A stretch of 64,000 nt of DNA from Taurinivorans muris (GTDB taxonomy: Bacteria > Desulfobacterota > Desulfovibrionia > Desulfovibrionales > Desulfovibrionaceae), in assembly GCF_025232395.1 (NCBI RefSeq), contig NZ_CP065938.1:620001-684000 (forward strand), read 5' to 3'. A model generated the notes under the pieces. The model worked only from the letters and a program-made list of their open reading frames with translations, did no database searches and was not told where the DNA came from. A program made the translations under genes and the position numbers. How positions within the stretch are numbered: the stretch's first letter is position 1; every line of letters starts with the position of its first letter. This document shows, piece by piece, positions 34,388 to 43,866 of the stretch.

Positions 34388-35779
34388 CTATAAAATTGAA
34401 AGAATACAATTTCTTATCAAAATGAATTCTTCATTTGCTATGGTTCTCACATCAAACAGAAACTTATCTCGTTCAACCCTGCCGACAATGGGCGGATCGG
34501 TTTTTAAAAACCTTTCTTTCCATGCCTTTGCCGAAAATGCGGAATTTTTTTCCAAAAACTCGACACAAACCGCATACGTCGGCAAATCGGTTTCAGGAAA
34601 CGCTCCGCCGCCTACCCGCGAAATATTTTCTTCAACCGTCAGTTTAACTTTTTCTTTCGGCATTATGCCTTTCAACATATTATGAAGTCTTTTCGCTTTC
34701 TTTTTTAAAATGTCTTTTGAAGCAGTCAGCGCATTGAGTGTCGGAATTTTTTCAAAAGCGAGCTTTTCATCATAATATAAGCGGAGCGTGGCGGATAATG
34801 CGGACAAAGTGAGCTTGTCACAGCGAAGAGCTCTCAGCATTTGATTTTTCTTTATTCTGTCAATATATTCCTTTTTACCGGCGATAATGCCCGCCTGCGG
34901 TCCCCCTAAAACCTTATCTCCGGAAAAGGTGACAATATCGATGCCGGAAGCGACGATTCCTTTCACGGTAGGCTCATTGCGCAAACCAAAAGCGGATAAA
35001 TCAATCAAACTTCCGCTGCCTAAATCGTGAATAAGCGGAATATTTCTCGAATGCGCAAATTCTGCAAGCTCATGATTGGGCACATCTGCCTGAAAACCGA
35101 TGATACGGTAATTTGAGGTATGAACTTTCAAAACAGCTTTCGTATTTTCCGAAAAAGCGTCCTGATAATCTTTCAAATGGGTCTTATTGGTCGTACCGAC
35201 TTCATGAAGCGCCGTTCCGCTTTGCTTCATGACTTCGGGTATTCTGAAACTTCCTCCGATTTCCACAAGTTCGCCGCGCGAAACAATGACTTCACCGCCA
35301 AAGCAGAGACTGTTCAGCACCAAATATACGGCAGAAGCGTTATTGTTGACGACAAGGGCGGCTTCCGCCCCCGTAAGTTTGCAAATATCTTTTTCAACCA
35401 AAGTATGACGGCTGCCGCGTTCACCTTTTTCAAGGTCAAATTCCAAATTGCAATAACCGCTTGCAGCAAGATTTACGGCGTCCAGCGCCTCTTTTGCCAA
35501 CACGGAACGCCCTAAATTCGTGTGGATGACAACCCCGCTCGCATTGATCACTTTTTTCACCCGGGGCGATAAGGCGTAACAAACATATTCTTTTAATGCA
35601 CTGAAAAGTTTTTCTTCTTTCAAGTCCTCTGCTTTTATCAGATTATCTTTTATTTGCCCGCGTTTTTCCGACAAAAAAGCATTGACAGCATCACAAAGCA
35701 AGGCATGCGGATACATGGTATCGCGAAATTGCCGTAAACAAATATCGACGGAAGGCAGCAGTCTGTATAAGTTACTCAT
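34388..35779 (-). CDS. selA: L-seryl-tRNA(Sec) selenium transferase
   Basis: PLP enzyme converting Ser-tRNA(Sec) to Sec-tRNA(Sec), so the organism makes selenoproteins. The 463-residue protein has HTNLGRSVL and, at the PLP lysine, TFSGDKVLGGPQAGII. The N-terminal SelA helical domain (LYRLLPSVDICL) is present. It sits between folC (8 nt) and the M18 gene (13 nt). Its presence close to hypA/hypB fits a cell with Ni-Fe-Se hydrogenase, though no hydrogenase is in the window. Confidence 0.95.
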   Translation of the reverse strand: MSNLYRLLPSVDICLRQFRDTMYPHALLCDAVNAFLSEKRGQIKDNLIKAEDLKEEKLFSALKEYVCYALSPRVKKVINASGVVIHTNLGRSVLAKEALDAVNLAASGYCNLEFDLEKGERGSRHTLVEKDICKLTGAEAALVVNNNASAVYLVLNSLCFGGEVIVSRGELVEIGGSFRIPEVMKQSGTALHEVGTTNKTHLKDYQDAFSENTKAVLKVHTSNYRIIGFQADVPNHELAEFAHSRNIPLIHDLGSGSLIDLSAFGLRNEPTVKGIVASGIDIVTFSGDKVLGGPQAGIIAGKKEYIDRIKKNQMLRALRCDKLTLSALSATLRLYYDEKLAFEKIPTLNALTASKDILKKKAKRLHNMLKGIMPKEKVKLTVEENISRVGGGAFPETDLPTYAVCVEFLEKNSAFSAKAWKERFLKTDPPIVGRVERDKFLFDVRTIANEEFILIRNCILSIL

Positions 35780-35787
35780 CAGCTATC

Positions 35788-37101
35788 CTAATATGATAAT
35801 TGAAGTTTTTCCGGATAAAGCGCATAAAATTCAGAAAGCAGGTACAAAGAACCGAAAATAACGCAAGGATTTTCTTTATTCGTCACAAGATCGGGTAATT
35901 TTTGCATGAGTTCTTTTAAATTTGTAAATTTCGTTACCGGAATGCTGAATAATTTTTCAAGTTCTTCCGCTTTCATCGCCCGCTCATTATCTTGAATTTC
36001 CGTAATATAAACAGGAACAGTCAAATGGTTTTCATGCAAATAGTTCTCAATCATTTCCACAAGCCGGACCGGGTTTTTATCTTTTAAACAGGAAAAAACA
36101 AGGGCGGAAGGCACAATCTCCTCAGTTTTCAAAGCAGACACTAAACTTTGCAGGCTATGCGCATTGTGCGCGCCGTCCAAAATAAGGGCGGGCATTTCAT
36201 TTTTGGCACTGACCTGCTGAAAACGTCCCGCAATGAACGCTGAACTCAATCCTTCGGCAAGGGCTTTTACCTCTAACGGCTTATGATATAAATCGCAAAA
36301 AACATGCCATGCCAAAAGCGCCGTCTGCGCATTGACATATTGATGTTCGCCTTTCAATCCAAGCTCATATTGCAGTCCGTCCTTATGAAAAACCTTTATG
36401 CAAGCCGGAAGTTCAGATACGCAAGACATGGTGTAATAAGGAATATTTAAAGCCTTGGCACGCTCTTTCAAAATTTTCTCGACGCTTTCATCCTGCGGAG
36501 CGGAAACAACGGCTTTTACCCCCTCACGAATGGCGTATGATTTGTCTTCAGCAATGTTTTCAATGCTTCCGCCAAGCAAATCGGTATGGTCCAAGGCGAT
36601 AGGCGTAAAAACCACAATGCTTGCCGGGATAACGGTTGTCGCGTCGTTTTTTGCCCCAAGTCCCGCCTCATAAACAAGCACGTCAGGTTCGGAATACATG
36701 AAAGCCATAACCGAAATCACGGTCAAAAGCTCAAAATACGTCAAATCCGGCACGGCGCCCGTTGCTTCGGCGATCAAACTCGCCCATGCGGCTTTCGGCA
36801 AAAGCCTGTCATTCATTTTTATACGCTCAAGCGGCGTCACAAAATGCGGTGAAGTAAAAATTCCTGCTCTGTATCCATATGATAAGGCTATGGAATGCAA
36901 AAAAGTGGCTGTCGAGCCCTTGCCGTTTGTGCCGACAACATGGAAAATCGGGCACGGAAAACGCAGTCCGAGCAAAAACTTTGCGTTTTCCATACGTTCC
37001 AGCCCTAATTCCATATGGAACATGCCAAGCTTGTTCAGATAATTTTCAACGTCTGCAAAACTCTTAAACTCATTGGAAATTTTACAAGAGCAATGTGTCA
37101 T
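35788..37101 (-). CDS. folC: Folylpolyglutamate synthase / dihydrofolate synthase
   Basis: Adds glutamates to folates (and glutamate to dihydropteroate). The 437-residue protein has the ATP loop VVGTNGKGSTATFL, the HVTPLERI-like FVTPLERIKM segment, TPIALDHTDLLG and ILDGAHNAHS. I use the ATG at 37101 (eight bases after the hypB stop, with AGG upstream); the longer frame to 37209 overlaps hypB and is not credible. Confidence 0.93.
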   Translation of the reverse strand: MTHCSCKISNEFKSFADVENYLNKLGMFHMELGLERMENAKFLLGLRFPCPIFHVVGTNGKGSTATFLHSIALSYGYRAGIFTSPHFVTPLERIKMNDRLLPKAAWASLIAEATGAVPDLTYFELLTVISVMAFMYSEPDVLVYEAGLGAKNDATTVIPASIVVFTPIALDHTDLLGGSIENIAEDKSYAIREGVKAVVSAPQDESVEKILKERAKALNIPYYTMSCVSELPACIKVFHKDGLQYELGLKGEHQYVNAQTALLAWHVFCDLYHKPLEVKALAEGLSSAFIAGRFQQVSAKNEMPALILDGAHNAHSLQSLVSALKTEEIVPSALVFSCLKDKNPVRLVEMIENYLHENHLTVPVYITEIQDNERAMKAEELEKLFSIPVTKFTNLKELMQKLPDLVTNKENPCVIFGSLYLLSEFYALYPEKLQLSY

Positions 37102-37108
37102 ACAATAC

Positions 37109-37765
37109 CTATCGTTGTTTGCATGCAACTTGTTTGCGAAGCCATGCATACCAATTCTGCAACCCCTGGCACGTCCTGCATGAAACTTCGAATATTTCAA
37201 TGTCACCATTCAAAGCTTTGCCGAACTTGGAAGCCTTCGCCACATCAAAATCAACATAATCGAGCAAATCAACCTTATTGATGACCATAGCATGGGCAAG
37301 CTGGAAAAGTCTGGGATATTTTTCAGGCTTATCATCGCCTTCGGCAGCACTCAAAAGAGCGATTTTTGCGTCTTCGCCGCAATCGAATTCAACCGGGCAA
37401 ACCAAGTTTCCCACATTCTCAATAAATAAAATATCAAGTTCTGACAAATCAAAAGCGCTGATCACGTTTTTAATCATTTTACTGTCCAAATGACAGCCGC
37501 CGTCCGTATTGATTTGAACGGCCTTGGCGCCTGTCGCCGCAACACGTTTGGCATCATTATCCGTTTGGCAGTCCCCTTCGATAACGCCCATTTTAAATTC
37601 ATTCCGCAAATCCGACAGCGTTTTTTCCAATAAGGAAGTTTTGCCGGAACCTGGTGAGCTGATTAAATTCAGCACCAAAACCTTATTTTTTGCGAAAATT
37701 TCCCTCAATTCACCGGCAATGCAATCATTCGCTTCCAAAATATTGCGTTCAATGGAAATATCCAT
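37109..37765 (-). CDS. hypB: Hydrogenase nickel incorporation GTPase HypB
   Basis: GTPase that helps insert nickel into NiFe hydrogenase. The 218-residue protein has the P-loop SSPGSGKTSLL, metal/switch residues in EGDCQTDNDA, IQINTDGGCHLD-type motif and FIENVGNLVCP. It lacks the N-terminal CxxCGC motif and a His-rich stretch, so it is the short form. The ATG at 37765 follows GAGG right after the hypA stop. Confidence 0.95.
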   Translation of the reverse strand: MDISIERNILEANDCIAGELREIFAKNKVLVLNLISSPGSGKTSLLEKTLSDLRNEFKMGVIEGDCQTDNDAKRVAATGAKAVQINTDGGCHLDSKMIKNVISAFDLSELDILFIENVGNLVCPVEFDCGEDAKIALLSAAEGDDKPEKYPRLFQLAHAMVINKVDLLDYVDFDVAKASKFGKALNGDIEIFEVSCRTCQGLQNWYAWLRKQVACKQR

Positions 37766-37772
37766 AAAAACC

Positions 37773-38129
37773 TCACTCATCTGCTTCAATTCTGTCTAAA
37801 AAAATGCCCTCGCCTTTCACAATCTCAAAACTTCCCTCTTCCCCGCACTTAGGGCAGGCAAGAAAAAAATAATCTTTTTGGTCAGTTATAAAACTATGGG
37901 AGCATAACCTGCATTTCAGCGCCAATTCATCCTTCACAAGATTGAGCTTTGCCCCTGCAAATTCAGAATCTTTTGTCAAAACTTCAAACGCAAAAGCCAA
38001 AGAATCAGCCACGATATTGGATAAAACCCCATAACGCACCGTTATGGAACGCAATTTCGCAACCTTGTGCTTTTCCATTTCTTGTGCTACCAATTCAAGC
38101 ACATTTGTCATCAGTGATACTTCATGCAT
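37773..38129 (-). CDS. hypA: Hydrogenase nickel-binding protein HypA
   Basis: Nickel chaperone partner of HypB. The 118-residue protein must start MHEVSL, because the Met-His-Glu N-terminus binds nickel; hence the ATG at 38129 rather than the longer frame to 38156. The zinc site CRLC...CPKC is present. First gene of the hypA-hypB-folC-selA-M18-glycosyltransferase transcript. No strong Shine-Dalgarno is seen. Confidence 0.94.
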   Translation of the reverse strand: MHEVSLMTNVLELVAQEMEKHKVAKLRSITVRYGVLSNIVADSLAFAFEVLTKDSEFAGAKLNLVKDELALKCRLCSHSFITDQKDYFFLACPKCGEEGSFEIVKGEGIFLDRIEADE

Positions 38130-38198
38130 AAATTGCTTTATAGTATAGAACAGCAAACTCGTCTAGATAAATTTTTTTTCACATGAGGATTTTCAAAA

Positions 38199-38762
38199 AT
38201 GAATGCAAATACACAGTGTTTCGCCTATATTCATGGTTTAAACAGCGACAAAAATTCCCGCTCCTGTAAAGAGATACATACATTGCTCGGTTCCGTGCAC
38301 GATTTTTATTATGATTATACGCAAAATGCCTTGCTTGCGCTTGCCGAAATTGAAAATAAATTATCGGACGTTCATAAAAACAATCCAAATCTCAAGCTTA
38401 TCGGCTCTTCCTTAGGCGGATTTTTCGCCCTTTATCTGGCGCGAAAATATCAATTATCCTGCACGGTCTTTAATCCTGTGACTTTCCCAAGTGAACAACT
38501 CGCCCCTTTTAAAGGAAAAAATTACAATTTCTACACCAACCGGGAATGGAATTTAACGGACGAAATTTTACAATCTTATACACGGTTACCGCTGTCAACG
38601 GATATGAAGCTCATGCCGGCTATTGTCCTCGGTCTGAATGACGAGACCGTTTCCCCAACGGTTACGATACATTTCTGGAAACACCACGCAAAAATACTGC
38701 TCACAACCGAAGAACATTCCATAACAAATTATCAAAAGTATTTATCGCTCCTAAAAAAATAA
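38199..38762 (+). CDS. YqiA/UPF0227 family alpha/beta hydrolase
   Basis: A 187-residue serine hydrolase like E. coli YqiA/YcfP. It has the oxyanion/His loop AYIHGLNSDKNS near the start, nucleophile Ser in LIGSSLGGFFA, Asp in GLNDETVSP and the catalytic His in EEHSITNY. Probably a cytoplasmic esterase of unknown substrate. It is divergent from hypA. Confidence 0.85.
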   Translation: MNANTQCFAYIHGLNSDKNSRSCKEIHTLLGSVHDFYYDYTQNALLALAEIENKLSDVHKNNPNLKLIGSSLGGFFALYLARKYQLSCTVFNPVTFPSEQLAPFKGKNYNFYTNREWNLTDEILQSYTRLPLSTDMKLMPAIVLGLNDETVSPTVTIHFWKHHAKILLTTEEHSITNYQKYLSLLKK

Positions 38763-38782
38763 GGCTGTCCCAAGACAACCTT
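38755..38782 (-). terminator. Terminator for the DegT pseudogene transcript
   Basis: On the minus strand AAGGTTGTC / GACAGCCTT (one mismatch, 4-nt loop) is followed by ATTTTTTT, which overlaps the end of the YqiA-like gene. A second perfect 10-bp inverted repeat (38790-38799 with 38811-38820) lies beside it. Confidence 0.55.
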
Positions 38783-38855
38783 ATTCACTCCATACAAACA
38801 ACAAAAAAAAGTTTGTATGGCATAAACCCTGCGCTAAATTCACGCTTTGTTCTTT

Positions 38856-39881
38856 TTAATTCAATCCTGTTTCTTTTACAACTTCCTCAATAATATCTGC
38901 AAGTAAATCACAATCATCAGTATCGAACGTAAGCGGCAAACGCATATCGCACATGGTTGCCAATACTTTTTTGGTATTTGGCAAATCCAAATTCGCCAAA
39001 TATGGGAAATATTGCCAGCTATCATAAGAGCTGGTAAATCCAGCAGGCTCTTTATTGCCGAACCACTTTACAGATACTCCGCGTTCTGCGCATTTTTCAA
39101 TAAATTCCTGAAGCTGTGCATAGCTTGCCTTTGGTAAATTCCATTGAATGGAACTGCCTACATAATATTCACGGCTATCGCGTTTCGGACATACACAGCC
39201 GGAAATTTTTTCAAGACGTGCCGCCATGTGATTGAGCAAAACATTCCAGCGACGGCACCGCTCATCCAAATTTTTCAATTGAGGCAATAAAATGCAGGCT
39301 CTCAAATTATCCATACGTGAACTGTAATTAGGAGTGATTTTCTTTACTTTTTCAAACACTTCAAGCGCCGGACGCCGTGTATGGGCGGAATAAAGCATAT
39401 AGGAACCGGAAAACATAATCGCTCTTGCCATTACATAATCATCATTCGTGATAAGAAGCCCGCCTTCGCCGGAATTCATATGCTTATATGTATGCGTGCT
39501 GTAACAAGCCGCTTTGCCGAACGTTCCGCTCTTTTTGCCGTTCCAGCAAGCACCCATTGTGTGGGCACAATCTTCAAGCATGATAAGATTATGTTTATTC
39601 ACAATTTCCATAACCCTGTCCATATTCGCCATATGCCCGCGCATGTGGGACAATAAGAGGAACTTGGCTTTCGTTTTTTCCGCTTTTCTATCCAACTCTG
39701 CAATATCAATGGTATAATCATCCGCAATTTCAACAAGTTCTATTTTACCGCTTGCATTCTCAATGGCACCGGGAACCGGGGCTAAGGTATACGCATTGCA
39801 AAGAACCGTATCACCATTTTGCACGCCTAGCGACTTTAGAGCAATGTATAAAGCACTGCCATAAGTTGAATTTATTTCATA
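38856..39881 (-). pseudogene. 5'-truncated DegT/DnrJ/EryC1/StrS sugar aminotransferase
   Basis: The open frame gives a 322-residue protein from a GTG at 39824, but recognisable DegT sequence continues upstream (STYGSALYIALKSLG, the substrate-side N-terminal part) with no start codon, to a TAA at 39882-39884. About 40-60 N-terminal residues are missing compared with full-length enzymes. The PLP region HTYKHMNSGEGG (Schiff-base Lys) and the ALMA-type Asp in EDCAHTMGA are intact. I infer a decayed gene cut by a deletion or recombination at the edge of the variable locus, although translation from an internal start cannot be excluded. Confidence 0.7.
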
Positions 39882-39884
39882 TTA

Positions 39885-40350
39885 AGCCTTATTTATGCCA
39901 AACCGCATGCTCTTTGACATATTTAATAAGATTATTTATGAAATATTTTATAAAATAATAAAATGAGAAAAAAAAATAATGCAAGATTAAAATTGAAATT
40001 TCATGTGAAATAATAAGCAATTTATCTTCAATACACTAATTTGATTGATAAAAAAAATAAAAATTTTTAAAAAAATATTTTAAGAATTATTTCATGAAAT
40101 ATTTGTTTTTTTTTGAATAATACAAATTAACTTAATTATTTCATAATATTGTAACAGCTACTCCGTTCTGATGAAATGACTGCAAAAATTTCAATCGCAG
40201 CAATACAGGAAAAACAAAGTAAAAACAATATGCATTACGCTTTCCCCTAAAAAATTTCACCGTTCCCAACTACAAAAAAATTCCCATTCATAAAATGCAT
40301 ATCAATTAATTTCAAAACATCGCATAGTGCAGAAAACCGATAAAAAAGAA
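39885..40350. other. AT-rich non-coding stretch with repeated TTTCAT palindromes
   Basis: About 465 nt with very high A+T and no credible ORF on either strand. It carries a perfect 12-bp palindrome ATTTCATGAAAT (40089-40100), a near-palindrome TTTCATGTGAAA (around 39998) and further ATTTCAT or ATGAAAT half sites near 39874, 39937 and 40140. It lies between the truncated aminotransferase and tRNA-Arg and may be the scar of past rearrangement or a regulatory region. Confidence 0.5.
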
Positions 40351-40351
40351 C

Positions 40352-40380
40352 TTGACTTTTATAATGAATTTACATACAAA
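40352..40380 (+). promoter_or_regulatory. Promoter of tRNA-Arg
   Basis: TTGACT (40352-40357), a 17-bp spacer and TACAAA (40375-40380) end 9 nt before the tRNA 5' end. Confidence 0.65.
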
Positions 40381-40389
40381 GCTTTGAAC

Positions 40390-40466
40390 GCGCTAGTAGC
40401 TCAGTCGGATAGAGCAACTGCCTTCTAAGCAGTCGGTCAGGAGTTCGAATCTCTTCTGGCGCGCCA
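40390..40466 (+). tRNA. tRNA-Arg (anticodon TCT)
   Basis: A 77-nt cloverleaf with encoded CCA. Acceptor stem GCGCTAG pairs with CTGGCGC (one G-T), D-loop AGCTCAGTCGGATAGAGC, anticodon loop CTTCTAA with TCT, and T-arm GGAGTTCGAATCTCT. It reads AGA codons. A strong terminator follows directly. Confidence 0.96.
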
Positions 40467-40474
40467 TATATTTC

Positions 40475-40507
40475 AAGAGTTATGGAACATCGCCATAACT
40501 CTTTTTT
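40475..40507 (+). terminator. Terminator after tRNA-Arg
   Basis: A perfect 11-bp stem AAGAGTTATGG / CCATAACTCTT with a 7-nt loop and T run. Confidence 0.92.
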
Positions 40508-40544
40508 ATTATTTGTTTTGGCTTCAGCCCATTCCTTTTTTTAT

Positions 40545-40573
40545 TTGACAAAACGAACAGTATGCAATAATGA
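40545..40573 (+). promoter_or_regulatory. Promoter of the plus-strand glycan operon
   Basis: A perfect TTGACA (40545-40550), 17-bp spacer and TAATGA (40568-40573), 25 nt before the first glycosyltransferase start. The -10 is only partly matching. Confidence 0.5.
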
Positions 40574-40597
40574 TTTTAAAAAAAATTAGGAAAAAAT

Positions 40598-41596
40598 ATG
40601 CCTCTTGTATCAGTTATTATGCCTTGTTATAATACGGAAGAAATGTATTTTAAAAATGCGGTTTCGAGTATTTTGGCACAAACAATGACTGATTTTGAAC
40701 TTATTATCATTGATGACGCTTCATTGCCCTATATTCAAGAAATAGCGAACAGCTTTCTTCACGATAAAAGAATCGTCTACCACCGTTTTTCACAAAATAA
40801 ACAAGCGCCGGCAGCCAGAAATTTCGGCATTTCATTAGCCAAGGGAAAATATATTGCGTTTTTGGATTCTGATGACTCCGCACATCCTGAACGTTTGCAA
40901 AAACAGGTTGATTTTTTGGAAAACAATCCCCAAGTCGGCGTCCTGGCGAGCAAAGTTGCCATTAACAATTCCACCTCCATTCCATTTTCATTCAAATATC
41001 TTGAAACACATAACGCCATAAGAAACCAACTGATTTTTAAAAACAACATCCTTTGCCAGTCAAGTATCATGCTCAGAAAAAACCTTTTGACCGACAATAA
41101 TATTTTTTATGCAACAGACCTCGCACCTATTGAAGATTACGCTCTTTGGCTTTCTTTGCTCAACCACACGAAATTTCATATTCTTAATGAAGAACTGACA
41201 ACCTATAATTTTTATGCGGAAAACTTATCAAACCGGAATGTTCACAAAAACATCATTAAAAATTTTGCGCTGCAATTTGACACTATCAACGCATTATTGG
41301 GCAACAAGTTAGCATATAAGGATAAATGGTTAAAAATCTGTCAAAACCAATTGTTATCCAAAGATGATTTTAACAATATCAATCAAAATTTGCGGGAAGT
41401 GTCTTCTTTTTTGGAAAAAGAAACAATTTTTCCCCGTGATGGTATGTATATTTTTAAAAATTGCTATAAATTTCTTTACAAAAATACGCTCAACCTTTCA
41501 GGGCAGTTATTTTTGTTTTTTTTGCCTATCAATAAAACACTCCGTATTCCATTTTACTGGAAAATTTCATCACTCATAACACGAGGGCTTTTTTAA
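40598..41596 (+). CDS. Family 2 glycosyltransferase
   Basis: A 332-residue GT-A enzyme, cytoplasmic or membrane-associated. It has the GT2 nucleotide-sugar segment [30 protein letters not shown], and the metal-binding [13 protein letters not shown]. The C-terminal third is basic and aromatic and probably lies at the membrane. The sugar is unknown. First gene of the plus-strand glycan operon; its stop shares one base with the start of the UDP-xylose synthase gene. Confidence 0.9.
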   Translation: MPLVSVIMPCYNTEEMYFKNAVSSILAQTMTDFELIIIDDASLPYIQEIANSFLHDKRIVYHRFSQNKQAPAARNFGISLAKGKYIAFLDSDDSAHPERLQKQVDFLENNPQVGVLASKVAINNSTSIPFSFKYLETHNAIRNQLIFKNNILCQSSIMLRKNLLTDNNIFYATDLAPIEDYALWLSLLNHTKFHILNEELTTYNFYAENLSNRNVHKNIIKNFALQFDTINALLGNKLAYKDKWLKICQNQLLSKDDFNNINQNLREVSSFLEKETIFPRDGMYIFKNCYKFLYKNTLNLSGQLFLFFLPINKTLRIPFYWKISSLITRGLF

Positions 41597-42552
41597 TGAA
41601 AACAATTTTAATTACCGGCGGCACCGGCTTTATCGGTGCAAACCTATGCGCAAGGCTTCTGAGCGAAGGTCATAAAATTATTTGCGTTGATAACAATTAC
41701 ACCGGCAGACTTGAAAATATCACCCCTCATTTGGACAATCCTTCCTTCACATTCATCAATCACGATATTTGCACGCCTTTGAAAATCGATACGAAAATCG
41801 ACCAAATCTATAACTTGGCCTGCCCCGCCTCCCCTCCCGCATATCAGGGAAAACATGCCATAAAAACGACCAAAACCTGCGTGTTCGGTGCAATCAACAT
41901 GCTTGAACTTGCCAAAGAACATAACGCTGTCATTTTGCAGGCCTCAACCTCGGAAGTATACGGAGAGCCTCTTGTCCATCCACAAGTTGAAACTTACCGC
42001 GGCAATGTCAATCCCATAGGAATACGAGCCTGTTATGATGAAGGCAAGCGCTGCGCCGAAAGTTTGTTTTTTGATTACCACAGACAAGAAGGCGTTGACA
42101 TAAAAGTCATCCGTATTTTCAATACTTATGGTCCGTATATGGATCCCAATGACGGACGGGTTGTTTCCAACTTCATTTGCCAGGCTTTATTGGGTAAAGA
42201 CATTACGATTTACGGCGACGGAACACAGACGCGTTCTTTTTGTTATGTCGATGACTTAATCGAGCTCATTATCCGTGTGATGAACAGCGGCAAAGATTTC
42301 ACCGGTCCTATCAATACCGGCAATCCTGACGAATTTACCATTAAGGAACTTGCCGAGCTTGTTATCGATAAAATAAAAGGCGCTTCCAAAATCGTTTATA
42401 AAGACTTGCCGGCTGACGATCCGACCCAAAGAAGACCGGACATCAGCCTTGCCAAAGCAAAATTCAATTGGCAGCCTTCCATTAAATTAACTGCCGGATT
42501 AGACAAGACCATTGAATATTTCAAAACCCAAATCCATTTGTTTAAAGCATAG
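41596..42552 (+). CDS. UDP-glucuronate decarboxylase (UDP-xylose synthase)
   Basis: A 318-residue extended short-chain dehydrogenase. N-terminal [11 protein letters not shown] binds NAD. The catalytic residues lie in STSEVYG and CYDEGKR (Tyr/Lys pair). The [13 protein letters not shown] and [20 protein letters not shown] segments are diagnostic of UXS. It converts UDP-glucuronate to UDP-xylose. The next gene supplies UDP-glucuronate, which supports the assignment. Confidence 0.9.
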   Translation: MKTILITGGTGFIGANLCARLLSEGHKIICVDNNYTGRLENITPHLDNPSFTFINHDICTPLKIDTKIDQIYNLACPASPPAYQGKHAIKTTKTCVFGAINMLELAKEHNAVILQASTSEVYGEPLVHPQVETYRGNVNPIGIRACYDEGKRCAESLFFDYHRQEGVDIKVIRIFNTYGPYMDPNDGRVVSNFICQALLGKDITIYGDGTQTRSFCYVDDLIELIIRVMNSGKDFTGPINTGNPDEFTIKELAELVIDKIKGASKIVYKDLPADDPTQRRPDISLAKAKFNWQPSIKLTAGLDKTIEYFKTQIHLFKA

Positions 42553-42567
42553 CACAAGAGGACAAAT

Positions 42568-43866
42568 ATGAACGTTGCCATTATCGGAACAGGATATGTC
42601 GGCTTGCCGACCGGTGTCGGTTTAGCCGAATTGGGGCACCAGGTTGTCTGTATTGACAGGGAACAAAGCAAAATCGATGCGCTGCAGGCAGGAAAAATTA
42701 CCCTTTATGAAGACGGTCTCGAAGAACTTTTCCGCAAAAATACGAAAGAAAAACGGCTCCATTTTACAACTTCAATGAAAGACGGCATCAGCAATGCCGA
42801 ACTTGTCATTATCGCCGTGGGCACGCCTCCCCACCCTATCACCAAAGAAGCAGACATGAAATATATCCATGCCGCAGCAACGGAACTGGCGGAACACCTG
42901 ACCAGATACACTATCATCGCAACAAAATCCACAGTGCCAGTCGGCACAGGCGACGATATTGAAATCCTCATCGCCAAAAAAAATCCCCAAGCGGAATTCG
43001 ATGTGGTATCGCTTCCCGAATTTTTGCGTGAAGGATATGCCGTGCATGATTTTTTCAATCCTGACAGAATTATTGTCGGTGCCAACTCCGATAAAGCGAA
43101 AGAAAAAATCAAAGAGCTCTATAAAGCTTTTGACAATGAAATTCCCATGCTTTTTGTAAGCAGACGTTCCTCTGAAACAATAAAATATGCTTCCAATGCC
43201 TTTTTAGCGATGAAAATCCATTATATCAATGAAATGGCGAATTTTTGCGAAAAAGCTGACGCAAACATTTATGAAGTCGCTCAAGGCATGGGGCTTGACA
43301 GCAGAATCGGACCCAAATTTTTAACGCCCGGTCCCGGATACGGGGGAAGCTGCTTTCCTAAAGATACTCTCGCCATGGCGTATATGGCAAGACAGAATGA
43401 TGTTGAAATGTCTTTAATCACAGCAACAATAAAAGGAAACGACAACCGCAAAAAAGAAATGGCGGAACGCATTGTCAATGCTGTAAAATATATTGATAAT
43501 CCCAAGATTGCCGTTCTCGGTTTAGCATTTAAAAACGGCACGGACGATTGCCGCGAAAGTCCGGCGATAGAAATTGTTTCCGAACTTGTAAACAGAAAAT
43601 ATTCTGTCTTCGCCTACGATCCAAAAGCAATGAAAAATGCGGAAACCCTCATCGGCAGCAAAATCACGTATTGCCAAAGCGCATATGAAGCTGTTGAAAA
43701 TGCCGATGTTTTGGCAATTCTGACTGAATGGGAAGAATTTAAGAAACTTGATTTGAATAAAATTGCTTCTCTTATGAAAAACAAAACCATTATTGACTGC
43801 CGCAATATGCTTGATAAACAAAAAGCCCTTTCATTAGATTTCAATTACCAAGGAATCGGCATATGA
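42568..43866 (+). CDS. UDP-glucose 6-dehydrogenase
   Basis: Oxidises UDP-glucose to UDP-glucuronate in two NAD steps. The 432-residue protein has the N-terminal GTGYVGLPTGV Rossmann motif, KSTVPVGTGDD, the catalytic Cys in GPGYGGSCFPKD and the C-terminal LAFKNGTDDCRESPA domain. It is 15 nt after the decarboxylase gene and overlaps galE by 4 nt, so both products feed one nucleotide-sugar branch. Confidence 0.94.
   Translation: MNVAIIGTGYVGLPTGVGLAELGHQVVCIDREQSKIDALQAGKITLYEDGLEELFRKNTKEKRLHFTTSMKDGISNAELVIIAVGTPPHPITKEADMKYIHAAATELAEHLTRYTIIATKSTVPVGTGDDIEILIAKKNPQAEFDVVSLPEFLREGYAVHDFFNPDRIIVGANSDKAKEKIKELYKAFDNEIPMLFVSRRSSETIKYASNAFLAMKIHYINEMANFCEKADANIYEVAQGMGLDSRIGPKFLTPGPGYGGSCFPKDTLAMAYMARQNDVEMSLITATIKGNDNRKKEMAERIVNAVKYIDNPKIAVLGLAFKNGTDDCRESPAIEIVSELVNRKYSVFAYDPKAMKNAETLIGSKITYCQSAYEAVENADVLAILTEWEEFKKLDLNKIASLMKNKTIIDCRNMLDKQKALSLDFNYQGIGI

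Noticed and set aside
40390-40466. tRNA-Arg as an integration site for a mobile island
   Set aside because: No integrase, no excisionase and no repeat of the tRNA 3' end was found in the window; kept only as a boundary idea.
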